A stretch of DNA of 64,000 nt from NCBI GenBank assembly GCA_009493725.1, contig VOGB01000004.1:806001-870000 (forward strand), in the 5' to 3' direction. Below the pieces are notes generated by a model that was not told the origin of the DNA, ran no database searches, and saw only the letters and a list, made by a program, of their open reading frames with translations. Positions within the stretch are counted from its first letter, which is position 1, and every line of letters begins with the position of its first letter. The translations under genes and the position numbers were made by a program. Positions 44,704 to 53,141 of the stretch are shown here, in pieces. The DNA is from Pseudoramibacter fermentans. GTDB taxonomy: Bacteria > Bacillota > Clostridia > Eubacteriales > Eubacteriaceae.

Positions 44704-44883
44704 CACGCATTTCTCCCCGATTGAAAAAATTCATTGATTATAAAAATGATTAAAATTCCAAAGCTTCAATTTATAATAAACTTACCAATAGATTTATACA
44801 AGCGAAAATCATAAAAAGGTTTTCAGAAAAACAGAACAATAATATTGGCACGGCTGATCCGCGGATAAAAAACAATGACAAAA

Positions 44884-44915
44884 TAAAAAAGCCACCTGTC
44901 TCAAAGGCAGATGGC
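44884..44915 (-). terminator. Intrinsic terminator after the ldh remnant
   Basis: An 8-bp stem (44891-44898 with 44908-44915, one G-U) is followed by six Ts on the minus strand. It lies 14 bp past the stop of ldh. Confidence 0.85.
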
Positions 44916-44928
44916 CAAATCAGCTGGC

Positions 44929-45872
44929 TTAAATATCGGCTTTTTTAATGACATCGGCGAGCACATCAGCGGATTGTTTCAATGCCGCCTGTTCTTCATC
45001 ACTCAAATGAATCGGCACGAGACCTTCGGTGCCATTTTTGCCGACAATGGACGGCATACTCAATGCGACCCCGTCGACGCCGTAATCGCCATGCATCATA
45101 CTGGAAATCGGCAAAATCGATTTTTCATCCCGAATGATCGCAGAGCAGATCCGGACGACCGACATCGCAATTCCATAATAGGTGGCTTTCTTCTTTTCAA
45201 TAATTTCATAAGCGCTGTTTTTTACCTTTTCCGCAATGGCTTTCATGGACGCCTGATGTTCGTGATGCCCGCGCATTTCACAGAAATCATCCAATGGCAC
45301 ACCGGATACATTGGTGCTGCTCCACGCCGCAATTTCACTGTCACCATGTTCGCCAATGATGAACGTGTGTACGCTTCTCGGGTCAACATCCAAATGCTGT
45401 CCCATCAGATATTTCAGCCGCGCCGTATCCAATGTCGTGCCGGAACCGATCACACGGGATTCCGGCATCCCGCTGTATTTCACTGCGGTGTATGTCAAAA
45501 TATCCACTGGATTCGCAACGACCAGCATAACACCTTCAAAATGGCGTTTTTTATTTCCGGCATAATGGATTTAAAAATTCCCGTGTTCTTTTTAACCAAG
45601 TCCAAACGGGATTCGCCCGGTTTCTGCCCGGCACCAGCCGTCACAACCACCACGGCGGCGTCGGCAATATCATCGTAATCACCCGCGTAAATTTCCATTG
45701 GATTTGTAAACGGTAAACCATGGCTAATGTCCAATGCTTCACCTTCCGCTTTGTCTCGATTCGCGTCAATCAAAACCATTTCCGAAAATAGACCGCTTTG
45801 CATCAGCGCAAATGCTGACGAAGCGCCGACAAACCCACAACCAATAATCGCTACTTTACGTAAATTAACCAT
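44929..45872 (-). pseudogene. ldh: L-lactate dehydrogenase, interrupted by a frameshift
   Basis: NAD-dependent L-lactate dehydrogenase reduces pyruvate to lactate. The N-terminal part (45872 to about 45540) has the nucleotide-binding motif IIGCGFVGAS and the loop GAGQKPGESR. The C-terminal part resumes in another frame as VMLVVANPVDILTY, with the catalytic histidine in IGEHGDSE and a normal ending. The switch falls near 45535-45545, where the minus strand reads GCCATTTTGAAGG. The span is 944 bases, one short of 945, so a single missing base explains it. All other family motifs look intact, so the lesion is recent, or a sequencing error in a T run. AAGGGAGA precedes the ATG. Confidence 0.88.
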
Positions 45873-45965
45873 GATAATCTCCCTTCTTATTGCTTTTATA
45901 CATTTTGCTCATCACAATTGATTTCTCTTTCCAATCGATGCGTTTCTGATCTCTTGACGAATCCT

Positions 45966-46009
45966 ATTATAGTTCGATTTGCTTTCTCGTTATGTTGTTT
46001 TTACAACAT
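45966..46009 (-). promoter_or_regulatory. Inverted repeat and -10 element upstream of ldh
   Basis: A perfect 7-bp inverted repeat ATGTTGT-TTTT-ACAACAT (45992-46009) lies 20 bp upstream of TATAAT (45971-45966, minus strand), at the position expected for the -35 box. No good -35 hexamer is present. It could be an operator for a redox or lactate regulator; it does not match the usual Rex consensus well. Confidence 0.45.
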
Positions 46010-46100
46010 TTAAGGATTTTTTATTTATATATTTCTGCTTTTCTTTCGTATCATTTTCTAAGACAGTTATTACAAAGAAATTGAAATTCAGCATTTTGGC

Positions 46101-46144
46101 AAAAAATAAGAGCAGATGCGCCATCATCATAGGCTATCTGCTCC
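46101..46144 (-). terminator. Intrinsic terminator after the PPOX-family gene
   Basis: Arms starting GAGCAGAT (46110-46122) and ending ATCTGCTC (46133-46144) form a long stem with a small internal mismatch. A T-rich tract (TTATTTTTT) follows on the minus strand. It lies about 85 bp past the stop. Between it and ldh no other gene is seen. Confidence 0.7.
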
Positions 46145-46228
46145 GTTTTCGTCATACAAATGGGAATAAACCCGCTTACGAGATTACAAAAAATTCACGT
46201 TAATTTTTCAACGACTCGTTGATTTGCT

Positions 46229-46765
46229 TTAATTCTTTTGGGGTGTGTCGGCTGCTTCTGCACGCCAGATTTGCCTGCTGCCGAAACCTTCCTTCTTAAA
46301 GTCAGAATTTAGACAGGTGATCTCGGTCGGCACGATCTTCAAAAGCCACATGGGTTCCGGCAGTTTTTTCAGCGCCTCCAGCGGAATCTTTCTGAAGGCC
46401 GCGGCCGCGTTGTACGCATCGGTAAATGGTTCGACAATTGCCGCGTCGCCCTCGATCTGCATCGACTTCAAACCGCCGAAGGAAGCGCTCGTCTCAAAAA
46501 CGGCCGCTGCCACGTGATGATTTTCCCGCAGTCCTTTGAATTTCAATCCGCCTTCAGTAAAAATCCAAAGCGCTCCCTCGTGCCAAGTATATTCGAGCGG
46601 TGTGCAGCGGATAAAGTCACTGCCGCCAACCGCAAGGGCCAAAACCTTGTGCGCGGCAAGGAAAGTGTCGATCCAATCGTAGAGCGTTCTCTGATCCATT
46701 TTCTTTGCAGCCGCATCCTTCCGCGTCCAAAAGGAAACTGCCTGCGCGTATTGTTCGTCTGTCAT
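46229..46765 (-). CDS. Pyridoxamine 5'-phosphate oxidase-family FMN-binding protein
   Basis: A 178-residue split-barrel flavin-binding protein. The pattern VLALAVGGSDFIRCTPLEYTW, then GALWIFTEGGLKFKGLREN and the block VAAAVFE is typical of the PPOX-like group that binds FMN, F420 or haem. An N-terminal helical extension of about 35 residues is present. The substrate is unknown. It is 27 bp downstream of the alpha-hydroxyacid oxidase, another FMN enzyme, and probably co-transcribed with it. Confidence 0.85.
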   Translation of the reverse strand: MTDEQYAQAVSFWTRKDAAAKKMDQRTLYDWIDTFLAAHKVLALAVGGSDFIRCTPLEYTWHEGALWIFTEGGLKFKGLRENHHVAAAVFETSASFGGLKSMQIEGDAAIVEPFTDAYNAAAAFRKIPLEALKKLPEPMWLLKIVPTEITCLNSDFKKEGFGSRQIWRAEAADTPQKN

Positions 46766-46792
46766 TTGTTCACCTCAAAATCTTTGACTCGA

Positions 46793-47749
46793 TCAAAAAT
46801 GTCTGCCGTGATACCAAAGCACCGTCGGATCGAATTCATCTACTGTGGCGACGTTTGTATAACCCATTATCTCTTTCAGCTGGCTGTTCATCTGACGTAT
46901 CTTCTTTTCAACCGCAGGCGCACCTTCTTTTAAAAGCCCTGGAAGGATGGCTCGTCCGGTTGAGACGGCGTCGGCGCCCAGCGCCATGAGCTTATAGGCG
47001 TCTCTCCCGTCGTCTACGGAACAGTCAGCAAAGATCTTCATTTTTCCTGAGACCTTCTTGATGTCCGGAAGGATCATCGCCGGCGGTACGGCAAAGGGCA
47101 GACGCCCGTGATGGTGGCTGACCACAATGGCGTCTACCCCTGCTTTCTCGCAAATGGTGGCATCCCTCGCGCTGAGGACACCCTTTGCGACAAACGGCAC
47201 GCCCAATTCGTGAGCAGCCCCTGCAAAGGCTTCGAGATCCTGAGCTGTCAGGGTTCCGAGCTGTTCTCCATCGACCACATCCACATCGCCATTGGTCCCA
47301 ATGCTGTGGTCGATGTCGATACCGACCGCAAGGGCGTGGTGTTTCACCGCAAAGGCCATTTGTGATCTAATCTTGTCATGGTCGGCAAAGGGCTTGATGA
47401 TCCGAATCGTCTCCGCGCCGACTGCTGCAATTTCCGCGTAATCCGCATCGGACTCCATCCCGACCCAGTTGACAATACCGAGAGCCTTTGCGGCCCGCGC
47501 GTATTCCTCCATCGGTTTATGGTCGAGCCCTGCCTTATTTAGATGCGAAAATGCCGGCATCATGATCGGCGAGGTAAAATCCTTTCCCCACAGCCGCATC
47601 GAAATATCGGCCACGTGCGTGCCGATGATCCGTTCCTCTATTAAGATTTCGTCTAGAAACTTTCTGGTATGCCAGCTCGCGTTCGATGCGTCCTTCGGCA
47701 GCGCCGGGATCAATCCCTCAGGCCCCGGCCAATGTGCTTCTTTTTCCAT
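46793..47749 (-). CDS. FMN-dependent alpha-hydroxy-acid oxidase/dehydrogenase
   Basis: A 318-residue TIM-barrel flavoprotein of the lactate oxidase / glycolate oxidase family. PIMMPAFSHLN, VGIDIDHS, PFVAKGVLSARDA, DAIVVSHHHGR and ADCSVDDGRDAYKLMALGADAVSTGR align with the usual FMN and catalytic segments. The catalytic-histidine loop reads SHHHGR in place of the canonical SNHGGR, and the protein is shorter than LldD (about 380). This clostridial subgroup has no assigned substrate. Its nearness to a broken ldh suggests lactate or a related acid, but this is inference. Confidence 0.87.
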   Translation of the reverse strand: MEKEAHWPGPEGLIPALPKDASNASWHTRKFLDEILIEERIIGTHVADISMRLWGKDFTSPIMMPAFSHLNKAGLDHKPMEEYARAAKALGIVNWVGMESDADYAEIAAVGAETIRIIKPFADHDKIRSQMAFAVKHHALAVGIDIDHSIGTNGDVDVVDGEQLGTLTAQDLEAFAGAAHELGVPFVAKGVLSARDATICEKAGVDAIVVSHHHGRLPFAVPPAMILPDIKKVSGKMKIFADCSVDDGRDAYKLMALGADAVSTGRAILPGLLKEGAPAVEKKIRQMNSQLKEIMGYTNVATVDEFDPTVLWYHGRHF

Positions 47750-47782
47750 TTGTTGAACCTCCTGGCTTCTCTCCGTTGTTAA

Positions 47783-48784
47783 TTATTCTTCTCTAGGAAC
47801 CGGAATATAAACTTGTTTAAGCGGAATCATTTTTCTATATTTATCACTCAAATCTTTGTAGTATTTAAGAATGAGATCCACCAATTCTGTTCCATTTATA
47901 CCACGAATAATAGGCGTGCTATCAAGATATTTTTGTGCGTTTTTTGTGTAATTTGAAAGCGTAACAAACAAACCGTAATCACCTTCTCGCATTGCACCCT
48001 TTAACGACTGTATCGTTGATTCCCTAATATCGCTATCGGTACTTTTTACCTGAACAAGAATGCGAGGCGGCAACTCATCCTTATATGCAGTAATATCTAT
48101 GCCACTGTCGCCACCTTTGGCTGATACAGTGGTCCTGTATCCCATGGCACGAAGAAGATCTGCAACGAAACTTTCTAAATCATAGCCTTTAAGCTGACGA
48201 CTCAGTTCTTTCAAAATAAAATCCCTTGTGCTCTCAACGATGTCATCTGCCGTTGCGCCGACGCTTTCATCCTCAGAATCTGATGAATAATTCTTATTAA
48301 AATTTTTATCAAGTGCACCTAAAAACTCATCCGCGTAATTTTTGACAGAAAACAGTGTCAATGCTGACCCAATCTCATAAAGAGCGCCTTGTGAAAATGC
48401 CATACGCGGCAGATGTTTCAACCATTTTACTTTCCTGGTCTGTACATACTCAATCTGATTAGGATCATAAACATAATCACCCTCAACAATGCCAATGTTT
48501 ACTTCACGGTTACTCTTTGAAGGAAATATCACATAATCGCCAATCTGAATCTCATGACAGAAACGATATAACATACCTGCACCAGTAGCAATATTACCTT
48601 TTTTCGCATCTGGATAAACCTGTGTATATTTTTCCTTGAAGGCATCTCTATTTGCATCGATGTCGCTCAAATCCCCCATCGCATTCCATCCGATAGCAAT
48701 GATTTTATCCCTAAGGAACAGACGATCATCTTGAGTATGTATTCCCCAGATTCTCTTTTCTTCATTTGACATATTAAAGTCCAT
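47783..48784 (-). CDS. Mrr-type restriction endonuclease-like protein
   Basis: Predicted nuclease of about 333 residues. The C-terminal Mrr-type PD-(D/E)xK domain (about 190-310) shows YDLESFVADLLRAMGY, then the catalytic Asp in GDSGIDITAY and QVK in ILVQVKS. The N-terminal 120 residues (WGIHTQDDRLFLRDK, then IGDYVIFPSK and IGIVEGDYVY) look like a PUA/EVE-type modified-base reader, by string resemblance only. Such fusions act as type IV restriction enzymes against modified DNA. The open frame extends to 48856, overlapping the previous gene; ATG at 48784 or 48772 is more likely. No methyltransferase is adjacent. Confidence 0.82.
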   Translation of the reverse strand: MDFNMSNEEKRIWGIHTQDDRLFLRDKIIAIGWNAMGDLSDIDANRDAFKEKYTQVYPDAKKGNIATGAGMLYRFCHEIQIGDYVIFPSKSNREVNIGIVEGDYVYDPNQIEYVQTRKVKWLKHLPRMAFSQGALYEIGSALTLFSVKNYADEFLGALDKNFNKNYSSDSEDESVGATADDIVESTRDFILKELSRQLKGYDLESFVADLLRAMGYRTTVSAKGGDSGIDITAYKDELPPRILVQVKSTDSDIRESTIQSLKGAMREGDYGLFVTLSNYTKNAQKYLDSTPIIRGINGTELVDLILKYYKDLSDKYRKMIPLKQVYIPVPREE

Positions 48785-48806
48785 CTTTTCTATAAAAGTT
48801 CTATGT

Positions 48807-49142
48807 TCATTTCTGAAACTCTTTGCGCAAAATCTCTTTTGGCGGCTCAATTTCATTGGCCAGCGTATTCTCCGTCAAACCTGACAGAATCTTGAACTTC
48901 GCATTCAGCATCTCCCTCATACAATTGGGAACATGCTCCTGATGTGCGCGATGGATGGCCACGCACTCCTTGCAATTACCATGATATCGGCAAGCCTTCT
49001 GGCAGGGGCAGTGATCCTTTTCCGCATATTCCTTTCGAAATTCAGCGGCAAATTCCTCCTGCAATCTGAGCCCTTCCTGTCGATTGCCTTTATGAAATTC
49101 CCGCATAGCTGCTATCTCTTTTTCATTGTGCTCGATTTGCAT
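48807..49142 (-). CDS. Small cysteine-rich protein, unknown function
   Basis: A 111-residue protein. The N-terminal half is a charged helix (EEFAAEFRKEYAEKDH). Next comes a compact Cys/His cluster CPCQKACRYHGNCKECVAIH and a further Cys in HVPNCM, arranged like small zinc-binding proteins of the DUF6485-like type. A tail of about 35 residues follows. AGGAGG lies 7 nt before the ATG. It is 22 bp upstream of the Mrr-like gene, so it may be a partner, but such proteins also occur alone. Confidence 0.75.
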   Translation of the reverse strand: MQIEHNEKEIAAMREFHKGNRQEGLRLQEEFAAEFRKEYAEKDHCPCQKACRYHGNCKECVAIHRAHQEHVPNCMREMLNAKFKILSGLTENTLANEIEPPKEILRKEFQK

Positions 49143-49424
49143 CCTGATGTCCTCCTTGACTCGAAATTAAAATTTTTGTCTTTTATCTGACTTTTCATTC
49201 CAGAAAAATGCTGCTGCGAAGAACGATGATTTATCTTCTCTACATCCATCTATTACACTCGTCTAGATAGCGTAAGCCGGGTCGTTTTACCTCGCTGATC
49301 ACAAAGTCGAGCATCTCTGCCACGTCACACTTTATACAAATAGAATGTGATTAGATATATGATCTGTTCCCGCGGATAAAAAGCCAGAAATCTGCTCGGC
49401 TGATCCCTCTTTCTCTTTCATGCA

Positions 49425-49433
49425 TGATATAAT
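49425..49433 (+). promoter_or_regulatory. Extended -10 promoter element of the transporter gene
   Basis: TGATATAAT at 49425-49433 is an extended -10 (TGnTATAAT), 32 bp upstream of the TTG start. No clear -35 is seen. The rest of the gap 49143-49424 holds nothing else I can identify. Confidence 0.55.
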
Positions 49434-49465
49434 AAAAATCAAAAATTTTGCAAAGAGAGAAACCA

Positions 49466-50368
49466 TTGAAAAAAGCGTTAATTTGTGGCATTTCAGCTTC
49501 ATTATTTTTTGCCTTTACCTTTATTTTGAATCGAAGCATGAACCTGAGCGGCGGCTACTGGCTCTGGATTTCGCCACTGCGTTATTTAATCACTTTCGCA
49601 ATCCTCGCGCTGGTGCTGGCCCTTCGGCCGAAAAAAGGGATGGCCCGGGCGCTTTCTGCCGTAAAGGCACAGCCCGGACCGTAGCTGCTCTGGAGCACCG
49701 TCGGATTCGGTTTGTTTTACCTGCCTTTGACGCTGGGCTCTGTGTTTGGCGAATCCTGGATGACCGCGTCAACCTGGCAGCTGACCATCGTGGCTGGGGT
49801 GATGCTGACACCGCTGTTCGGGAAGAAAATCCCCGTCAAAAATCTGCTGCTTTCCACGTTGATCGTGATCGGCGTCTTCATCATGCAAGTGCCGCATCTC
49901 CATTCGAATCATCTCACAGGAAATCTCATGGCGCTGGTGCCGATTCTGATCGCCGCCTTTATGTACCCGCTGGGCAACCGCAAGATCATGACGATCTGCC
50001 CGCCGGAGCTGGACACCATGGAACGCATTTTCAATATGGTTTTCTGTTCCCTGCCCTTTTGGATCGTCATCGCGCTTGCCGCTTTCTTGACCGGCGGCGC
50101 GCCTTCCTCCGGTCAGCTGCTGCAGTCTCTGGGCGTCGCGCTGTTCTCCGGCGTCATCGCCACAAGCCTCTTTTTTCACGCCACCGATTTGGTCAAAGAC
50201 AACCCCAGACATCTGGCGGTGATTGAAGCCACGCAATGCGGCGAGGTGATTTTCACACTGCTCGGCGGCGTGCTGATTCTGCACGACGCGGCACCTTCGA
50301 TTTGGGGTTATATCGGGATCATCTTGATTGTCGCCGGGATGGTAGCCAATAGTTTAAACAGCAATTGA
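49466..50368 (+). pseudogene. Multidrug-resistance efflux (EmrE/DMT superfamily) transporter, in-frame TAG
   Basis: A membrane transporter of about 300 codons with ten or so predicted helices, of the DMT type 'multidrug resistance efflux transporter'. Helix 1 is ALICGISASLFFAFTFIL. At 49682-49684 a TAG stops translation after RPKKGMARALSAVKAQPGP. The same frame then continues without a gap (LLWSTVGFGLFYLPLTLGS) to the normal end at 50368. One TGG-to-TAG change (Trp to stop) explains this. Start TTG at 49466 follows GAGAG; an upstream TTG at 49448 is also in frame. Whether readthrough occurs is unknown. Confidence 0.82.
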
Positions 50369-50411
50369 GCCCACACTCCAGCCATTTCGCTCATCGCGAT
50401 TTCAATTAGAT

Positions 50412-52208
50412 CTACTTTAACGTTTCCTCGACATCATCTAAGATTTTATTGAACTTCGTTAACGCGCGTTCCATCGGCGCCGTCGTGGTGAAGTCAACGC
50501 CTGCATGCTTGAGTTCGTCTAGTGGGTAGGCACTGCCGCCCATGGATAAAAATTCCAGATACTTTGTGACGGCTTCCTGCCCGTCATTCAAGATGGCTTC
50601 TGACAACGCCACTGCCGCGCAATAACTGGTCGCGTACTTGTAAACGTAGAAGGGCCGATAGAAATGCGGAATCCGAGCCCATTCGTACTGAACTTCGTCG
50701 TCAATGATCAATGCGTCACCAAAGTAATCCTGGATTAAATGCCGATACAGGCTGTTCAAACTTTCTGGCGTCAGAGCTTCCCCTCTTTCAGCCATCGCAT
50801 GGGCGTCTCTTTCGAATTCCGCAAACATCGTCTGGCGGAAAACAGTCCCTTTGAACCCTTCGAGATAATGATTGAGAAGCGCTAGCCGTTCTTTAGGATC
50901 GGTTGTTTTTGCAAGGAGCTGTTCAACCAGTAAATTTTCATTCACAGTTGAGGCGACTTCGGCCACAAACAGCGTATAATCCGCATTCTGCGGTGCCTGT
51001 GTGTGATTGGACAGCCAAGTATGCTGCGAATGCCCCATTTCATGGGCAATGGTGCTCACACTGTCCAAGGTGCCCGTAAAGCTTGTCAAAATGTATGGAT
51101 TTGAATCGTACGTCCCGCTCGAGAACGCGCCGCCGCGCTTTCCCGCATTGGGATACACGTCGATCCATCGATCCTTAAAAGCCTGCTTCACCCGATTCAC
51201 ATAGTCTTCACCAAGAGGGCGTACCGCGTCGAGCACCATCTGCTGTGCTTCCGCGTAGGTATATTTCTTAGAAGAGCCGGCGACCAGAGGCGTGTAGACG
51301 TCGTAATAATGCAGTTCATCTAAGCCTAATATTTTCTTTCTCAAGTTGACGTAGCGGTACATCGCGGGCATGAACTTCCTCACAGTTTTGACCAAATCAT
51401 CGTAAACGTGTTCCGGCACGTGTTCATCCGCCATGCTCATCGCTCTCGAAGACGGGTAATGTCGCACATGGGCGTTCGCGACGGCCTCTTTGACACAGGC
51501 GTTATAAGTCGCCCCAAAAGTATTGATGTGTGCTTTAAAACCCTTGTAGAAGCTTTCGAAGGCGTTCTTTCTGAGCACCCGGTCTTCATCCATTTGCAGT
51601 AAAATGTAATTGGACTGCGTCACTTCGTGGCTTTCGCCCGCGCTGTCCAGCGCCGCGTCAAATTTGAGGTCCGCGTCCTGCAGGTTTTCGCTGATTTTCC
51701 CCGGCGCCCCGAGCACTTCGGTGAAGGCCGCCAGCAGCGCTTCTTCTTTTCCCGATAAAACGTGGGGCTTTTCGTCCAATAACTTCTGCATCGTGAACGC
51801 GTAAGGTGCCAAAGCCTCGTCCTTCACTACTGCTTCTAAAGCCGCCTCATCCATTGCGAGAATCTCAGGTTCCGCAAAACTCACGGCCTGCGCGTATTGG
51901 GCGTAGATCATATACGCTTTAGCCTCCATGGCTTTGCCGTCATTGGATCGGGTATCCTCGCAATTTCTCAAACTCGCATAACAATAGTAATTTGATAACT
52001 TTCTGCTTAATTCTGTATCCAGATCGAAAAACGCCCTGATCGTCTTTGCGTCTTTCAATTTTCCCTGATACGCTGCTAATTTCTGAATGTTCGCGTCAAT
52101 CTCAGGGAGTGCTTTTTCCCATTCTGCATCACTCTGAAATAAACTCGATAAATCCCACATATACTGCGGATCTAGGTCTTTGCGTTCCTTTATCGTTTTG
52201 TTCATCAT
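50412..52208 (-). CDS. pepF: Oligoendopeptidase F (M3B family)
   Basis: A cytoplasmic zinc metallopeptidase of 598 residues that degrades oligopeptides. The zinc motif HEMGHSQH, in the context TIAHEMGHSQHTW, carries the two histidines and glutamate, with the third ligand about 25 residues later in FVAEVASTVNE. The N-terminal block YMWDLSSLFQSDAEWE and the late block IPHFYRPFYVYKYATSYCAA are typical of PepF. GAAGG precedes the ATG pair. It forms the left boundary of the accessory island. Confidence 0.96.
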   Translation of the reverse strand: MMNKTIKERKDLDPQYMWDLSSLFQSDAEWEKALPEIDANIQKLAAYQGKLKDAKTIRAFFDLDTELSRKLSNYYCYASLRNCEDTRSNDGKAMEAKAYMIYAQYAQAVSFAEPEILAMDEAALEAVVKDEALAPYAFTMQKLLDEKPHVLSGKEEALLAAFTEVLGAPGKISENLQDADLKFDAALDSAGESHEVTQSNYILLQMDEDRVLRKNAFESFYKGFKAHINTFGATYNACVKEAVANAHVRHYPSSRAMSMADEHVPEHVYDDLVKTVRKFMPAMYRYVNLRKKILGLDELHYYDVYTPLVAGSSKKYTYAEAQQMVLDAVRPLGEDYVNRVKQAFKDRWIDVYPNAGKRGGAFSSGTYDSNPYILTSFTGTLDSVSTIAHEMGHSQHTWLSNHTQAPQNADYTLFVAEVASTVNENLLVEQLLAKTTDPKERLALLNHYLEGFKGTVFRQTMFAEFERDAHAMAERGEALTPESLNSLYRHLIQDYFGDALIIDDEVQYEWARIPHFYRPFYVYKYATSYCAAVALSEAILNDGQEAVTKYLEFLSMGGSAYPLDELKHAGVDFTTTAPMERALTKFNKILDDVEETLK

Positions 52209-52480
52209 AACCTTCTTTCATCATCGTGCTTTGATCCACTATCTTGACATCAATGCCACTGTCTCCTCATGGCACGAGACAAGCACCTGAATGTCTGGAT
52301 CCCGGACACATTTCCGCCCGTTCGCGGGAACTGCTCTAAGCCAAAAAACGGCGCTTTTACAGGTGCTCTCCGTTTGCGGGAACTGGTCCACGTGTTTTTT
52401 CTACTTATAATACGGCGGGCAGGGAGAGAAGCCATCGTCTCGACCTGCTCTCCTCTGCCCAATCGGTTTGTGATCAAGGT
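52209..52480. other. Intergenic start of the island, no gene seen
   Basis: No open frame here resembles a known protein. The only feature noted is a direct repeat of about 16 bases (CGTTCGCGGGAACTG near 52320 and CGTTTGCGGGAACTG near 52368), consistent with decayed mobile DNA. Confidence 0.5.
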
Positions 52481-52530
52481 CTAGGCCCAGTATGCCGTTA
52501 ACTTGGTCGGTATCTTGGGTTCCGGCTGTT

Positions 52531-52642
52531 CGGATTCCCAGTCTGATTTGCCGAGGACGTGATAGTACTCCTGCTGCCGGGAGTGAATCAGTTCTTCTAT
52601 CGACAGCCAGTAAAATATCTCATCCATTTTCCCAGAAGCAGA
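52531..52642 (-). pseudogene. Fragment of a Fic-family protein C-terminus
   Basis: The minus-strand frame reads KMDEIFYWLSIEELIHSRQ followed by QEYYHVLGKSD, a pattern typical of the helical region after the Fic core (workshop-like IPVESLI-x-x-x-Q-x-x-YY). No HPFxxGNGR catalytic motif is left and no proper start is present. It is read as a remnant. Confidence 0.45.
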
Positions 52643-52644
52643 CA

Positions 52645-52773
52645 ATGCCACATCCTGCCCATCCGGCCATTTCAGTTTCTCTCGCCGAGGGAGGAACAAA
52701 TGACGAGTCCAACCTTATGAGTCTTTGTCGTTCGTGTCACGAGAAGATACACCGCGAACGCGGAGACAGATAA
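52645..52773 (+). pseudogene. Fragment of an HNH endonuclease C-terminus
   Basis: The plus-strand frame reads SLAEGGTNDESNLMSLC and then RSCHEKIHRERGD, the N and second H half of an HNH motif with its zinc CxxC-H pattern. The upstream Cys pair and start are missing. Such nucleases are common in phages and group II or transposon-like elements. Confidence 0.55.
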
Positions 52774-52805
52774 AAAGCAATCCTCGAATGGAGAGCTGCC
52801 TTTTG

Positions 52806-53141
52806 TCAGTCATAGAGATTCATTTTGTTTAAGACCTTAAGCTGATCACGCTTTGCATAAATCACATTCAGGACATAGACTCTTCCGGATACTTCATCCG
52901 GGCGATAATAGATGTAGAAGTTCTTCGCGCTGATCTTACGCACGCCTCTGGAGTGCCACGGCTCACGTTCCTCCGGCGCAATGCTGTCTGCCATGTAGGA
53001 AAGCTTCTCCATCTCCTTGCGGATGACTCGGATGTAATTTAAGGCAACATCAGGTACCAGCAGAGTCTCAGCTATGTAATTTTTGATCTCATAAAGGTCT
53101 GCTTCCGCATCCGGTGTGACGATGATCTCATGGGCGTTCAC
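52806..53141 (-). CDS. RelE/ParE-family toxin
   Basis: A 111-residue toxin of the type II RelE/ParE superfamily. The pattern IIVTPDAEADLYEIKNYIAE, then VRKISAKNFYIYYRPDE and VYVLNVIYAKRD fits the fold, with basic and tyrosine residues near the C-terminus. RelE members cleave ribosome-bound mRNA and ParE members block gyrase; the subgroup is not decided here. Translation starts at GTG directly after the antitoxin stop (TAAGTG), so production depends on antitoxin translation. No frameshift is seen. Confidence 0.88.
   Translation of the reverse strand: MNAHEIIVTPDAEADLYEIKNYIAETLLVPDVALNYIRVIRKEMEKLSYMADSIAPEEREPWHSRGVRKISAKNFYIYYRPDEVSGRVYVLNVIYAKRDQLKVLNKMNLYD

Noticed and set aside
49682..49684. 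TAG as a pyrrolysine codon
   Set aside because: The position fits Trp in the transporter fold, no pyl genes are in the window, and the other interrupted island gene uses TAA.
49769..50284. A 171-codon minus-strand frame
   Set aside because: It is opposite the transporter's second half; its composition (Gln, His, Asp rich) is that of a shadow frame, and it has no upstream signals.
52250..52477. A 75-codon minus-strand frame before the Fic remnant
   Set aside because: Arg/Ser-rich with no family pattern and no ribosome-binding site; it lies in decayed DNA.
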